Assembly: GCA_017430945.1 (NCBI GenBank)
Contig: JAFRMB010000166.1
Span: 1 to 30,674, forward strand
DNA length: 30,674 nucleotides
From: Clostridia bacterium
Lineage (GTDB): Bacteria > Bacillota_A > Clostridia > Christensenellales > Aristaeellaceae
Direction: 5' to 3'
Made by a program: the position numbers and the translations under genes. The notes beneath the pieces were generated by a model. The model saw nothing but the letters and a program-made list of their open reading frames with translations, was not told where the DNA came from and made no database searches. Below, piece by piece: positions 28,974 to 30,674 of the stretch (position 1 is the first letter of the stretch; the number at the start of each line of letters is the position of its first letter).

Positions 28974-29705
28974 ATGAATCTTCTCGACATCATCATCATC
29001 GCGATACTCGCCCTCTATATGATATCGGGCATGTACCGCGGATCCATCACGTCTCTGCTGGGGACGATCGGCTTCGTCGCCGCATGGTACGGCGCGCGCC
29101 GGCTCTATCCGGCGGTCGCCAATATGGCGTTGTCCAACCAGACGCTGATGGCGGTGCTCAATCAGTATCTGGAGCCCGAATCGTTCTTCACGACACATCA
29201 GCGCGCGATCACCGCGGTGTCGGAGGTCCTCGCCGGCGGCGAGACGGCCATCCAGGGGGCGATCTCCTCGATCTCCGGGAACCTGGCCGTGATCTCCAGG
29301 GCGTTCGAGGCCAACGTGCGCTCGCAGATGTTCCAGAATCTGGGCATCACGACGCTCGCGGACTATCTGGATCAGACCATCTGGCAGGCCGTGTTCAACG
29401 TGGGCGCGTTCGTGCTGTGCTTCATCGCGCTGTACGTGCTGGCGAGCCTGCTGGTCAATCTGCTGGACCACGTCATTTCCTTCCCGCTGGTGCGGGGCAT
29501 CGACTGGCTCATCGGCGGCGCGCTGGGGCTGGTCCGCGGGCTGGTGCTGTGTGTGCTGGTGATGAACCTGTTGCCCGCCGTGGCGGAGATCATAGCGCCG
29601 GATTTCGCAAAGGGGCTGACGAGCACATCCGTGCTGCTGAACTATGTCAGGCGCATGGATATATTGAAAGTAAACGACATGGTCAGGACGCTGATCGGCG
29701 GCTGA
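28974..29705 (+). CDS. CvpA family membrane protein
   Basis: The 243-residue protein begins MNLLDIIIIAILALYMISGMYRG, the CvpA opening (a first helix ending in G-x-x-R/K-G). It has further membrane segments at about 24-42, 138-162 and 178-205, separated by a long outward loop (about 50-135). CvpA relatives are linked to colicin V production in E. coli and, more generally, to envelope integrity. The molecular role is unresolved. ATG 28974 follows GGAGGGG. The stop is near a terminator-like hairpin ahead of ftsK, so the two may be only partly co-transcribed. Confidence 0.82.
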   Translation: MNLLDIIIIAILALYMISGMYRGSITSLLGTIGFVAAWYGARRLYPAVANMALSNQTLMAVLNQYLEPESFFTTHQRAITAVSEVLAGGETAIQGAISSISGNLAVISRAFEANVRSQMFQNLGITTLADYLDQTIWQAVFNVGAFVLCFIALYVLASLLVNLLDHVISFPLVRGIDWLIGGALGLVRGLVLCVLVMNLLPAVAEIIAPDFAKGLTSTSVLLNYVRRMDILKVNDMVRTLIGG

Positions 29706-29727
29706 CCCGGGCCGCGCGCATGAAAAA

Positions 29728-29772
29728 CACGCGCCATCTGTCGTCACAAAGAGATGGCAGATGGGCGTTTTC
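29728..29772 (+). terminator. Terminator-like hairpin between cvpA and ftsK
   Basis: ACGCGCCATCTG pairs with CAGATGGGCGT with one small bulge, followed by TTTTCG. The loop repeats AGATGG, giving an alternative shorter stem. Confidence 0.6.
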
Positions 29773-29805
29773 GCGCCGGATGGTCGGGACCATCGGGAGG
29801 TAACC

Positions 29806-30674
29806 ATGACAGCTCAAACCATCAGAAAAAAACAGTACGAGGATCCGTACCGCGGCGCGGGCGCGCCGGCGATGATCCTCGCGGCGGTGGCCCTGATCGG
29901 GCTTTCCGCGCTGCTGACTTATATCGCGGTGGCCACGCCCCAGCAGGGCACGGCCATGGAAGTCATACGGGACGTCATGCGCGGCCTGGGCGGAAGCCTG
30001 TCTGTCGTGCTGCCGCTGACCGTCACTTGGGCGGGCGTTCTTTGCTTCATGTCCGGGCGCGGGCGCAGCATCTCTGTGTTCAGAGTCGCCTGCGACGTCG
30101 TGATGATCATGGCGCTGTTCGCCGGCGTGCACGTATTTTTCGCGCGCCGCATCGTCACCGAGCGCATGACCATCACGAGCTTTGCCAACTTCGTATCCAA
30201 ATCCTACAGCTACGGCGAGGGCGGCGGCGCGCTGGGCGCGCTGCTGGGCTGGCCTTTCTATCACTATCTCGGCACGGCGGGCGGCTGCATGGCGAGCCTT
30301 GCGGTCACGGTTCTGTGCCTCACCGCCACCGGGCGCCTCGGGCGCCTGGCGCAGAGCCTCTCTGCCCGCTCGGAGCGCGTGCGCGAGCGCCGGGCGGAGC
30401 GCGCGACGCAGAGGAATATCGAACAAGAGTTCTATAACGAAGCCGGTGCGCAGCCGGCGCGGCGCGCCCGCAGGCCCGCCGGACCGGCGAGGGATCCCTT
30501 CAGCGAGGGCGTTCTGGGGGCAGATCACGCCCAGGCGACCAGTACGGCCATGCGCAGGCAGCGCATGCCGGCAAATCGTCGCCGCGCCCCGATGGTGGGC
30601 CGGACGGCGCGCCCGCGCCGGCCGGAAGGCGCGCAAGCCGTGAGGCCCGTGCAGAGCGCGCCGGCCGGACGCAC
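29806..30674 (+). CDS. FtsK/SpoIIIE DNA translocase, N-terminal part (cut by window edge)
   Basis: An open frame runs from ATG 29806 (GGGAGGT seven bases upstream) to the window end, 289 codons without a stop. It starts MTAQTIRKKQYEDPYRG and has four hydrophobic segments at about 23-42, 63-82, 92-112 and 140-180, the last containing GGGALGALLGWPFYHYLG, the FtsK_4TM hallmark. A long basic Arg/Ala-rich linker begins at about 190. The ATPase motor and gamma DNA-reading domain would follow outside the window. The family pumps chromosomal DNA through the division or sporulation septum. Its position near parS and the origin does not itself prove a link. Confidence 0.85.
   Translation, partial: MTAQTIRKKQYEDPYRGAGAPAMILAAVALIGLSALLTYIAVATPQQGTAMEVIRDVMRGLGGSLSVVLPLTVTWAGVLCFMSGRGRSISVFRVACDVVMIMALFAGVHVFFARRIVTERMTITSFANFVSKSYSYGEGGGALGALLGWPFYHYLGTAGGCMASLAVTVLCLTATGRLGRLAQSLSARSERVRERRAERATQRNIEQEFYNEAGAQPARRARRPAGPARDPFSEGVLGADHAQATSTAMRRQRMPANRRRAPMVGRTARPRRPEGAQAVRPVQSAPAGR

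Overview
The window is about 31 kb of chromosome around the replication origin of a Gram-positive bacterium, most likely a high-GC member of the Bacillota, class Clostridia, of gut or rumen type. The supporting evidence is the set of gene families: a Clostridia-type MurG, ComEB-type dCMP deaminase, WalJ, an ECF RibU under an FMN riboswitch, BspA-like leucine-rich repeat proteins, a flavinylated extracellular reductase and FtsK/SpoIIIE. Strong AGGAGG-type ribosome sites and TTGACA-17-TATAAT promoters agree with this. I cannot name a genus.

Left arm (1-18.4 kb). The extreme left edge looks like the promoter and leader of a ribosomal RNA operon running off the window on the minus strand. Behind it is a tight five-gene minus-strand operon: dnaX, a RadC-like protein without its metal-binding histidines, dut, a sugar nucleotidyltransferase and a membrane protein. 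A mixed stretch follows: murG, a threonine aldolase, an isoprenylcysteine-methyltransferase-like membrane protein, a duplicated-domain YegP-like protein, coaD, a large secreted leucine-rich repeat protein and dCMP deaminase. Next come an M24 peptidase gene whose 5' side is fused in frame to a DUF559 endonuclease-like module, and a flavin block: FMN riboswitch, RibU riboflavin importer and a secreted reductase with two FMN-attachment domains. A drug/metabolite transporter gene ends this arm.

Origin (18.4-20.13 kb). dnaA is flanked by two DnaA-box clusters. The one between dnaA and dnaN ends in TAC-TAC-TAC trios and an AT-only stretch, the unwinding arrangement known from Bacillus subtilis. dnaN and mnmE follow directly; recF, gyrB and mnmG are not where they are often found.

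Right arm (22.6-30.7 kb). A smaller leucine-rich repeat protein, an unknown polytopic membrane protein, the WalJ metallo-hydrolase and a PflX-type radical SAM protein lie on the minus strand. Three perfect parS sites sit within 184 bases, about 6 kb from the origin, marking the chromosome-segregation centromere; parA and parB are not in the window. A metallophosphoesterase-like membrane protein with several metal ligands replaced comes next. A plus-strand run then holds a membrane-anchored propeller-like protein, a CvpA protein and the start of an FtsK/SpoIIIE DNA translocase cut by the window edge.

Transcription mostly runs away from the origin on both sides (dnaX operon and rRNA leftward; dnaN, mnmE, cvpA and ftsK rightward), as expected for genes co-oriented with replication. 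The least ordinary items are the DUF559-M24 in-frame junction, the histidine-less RadC, the degenerate phosphoesterase, the palindrome inside the YegP promoter and the coupled flavin import/flavinylated reductase block.
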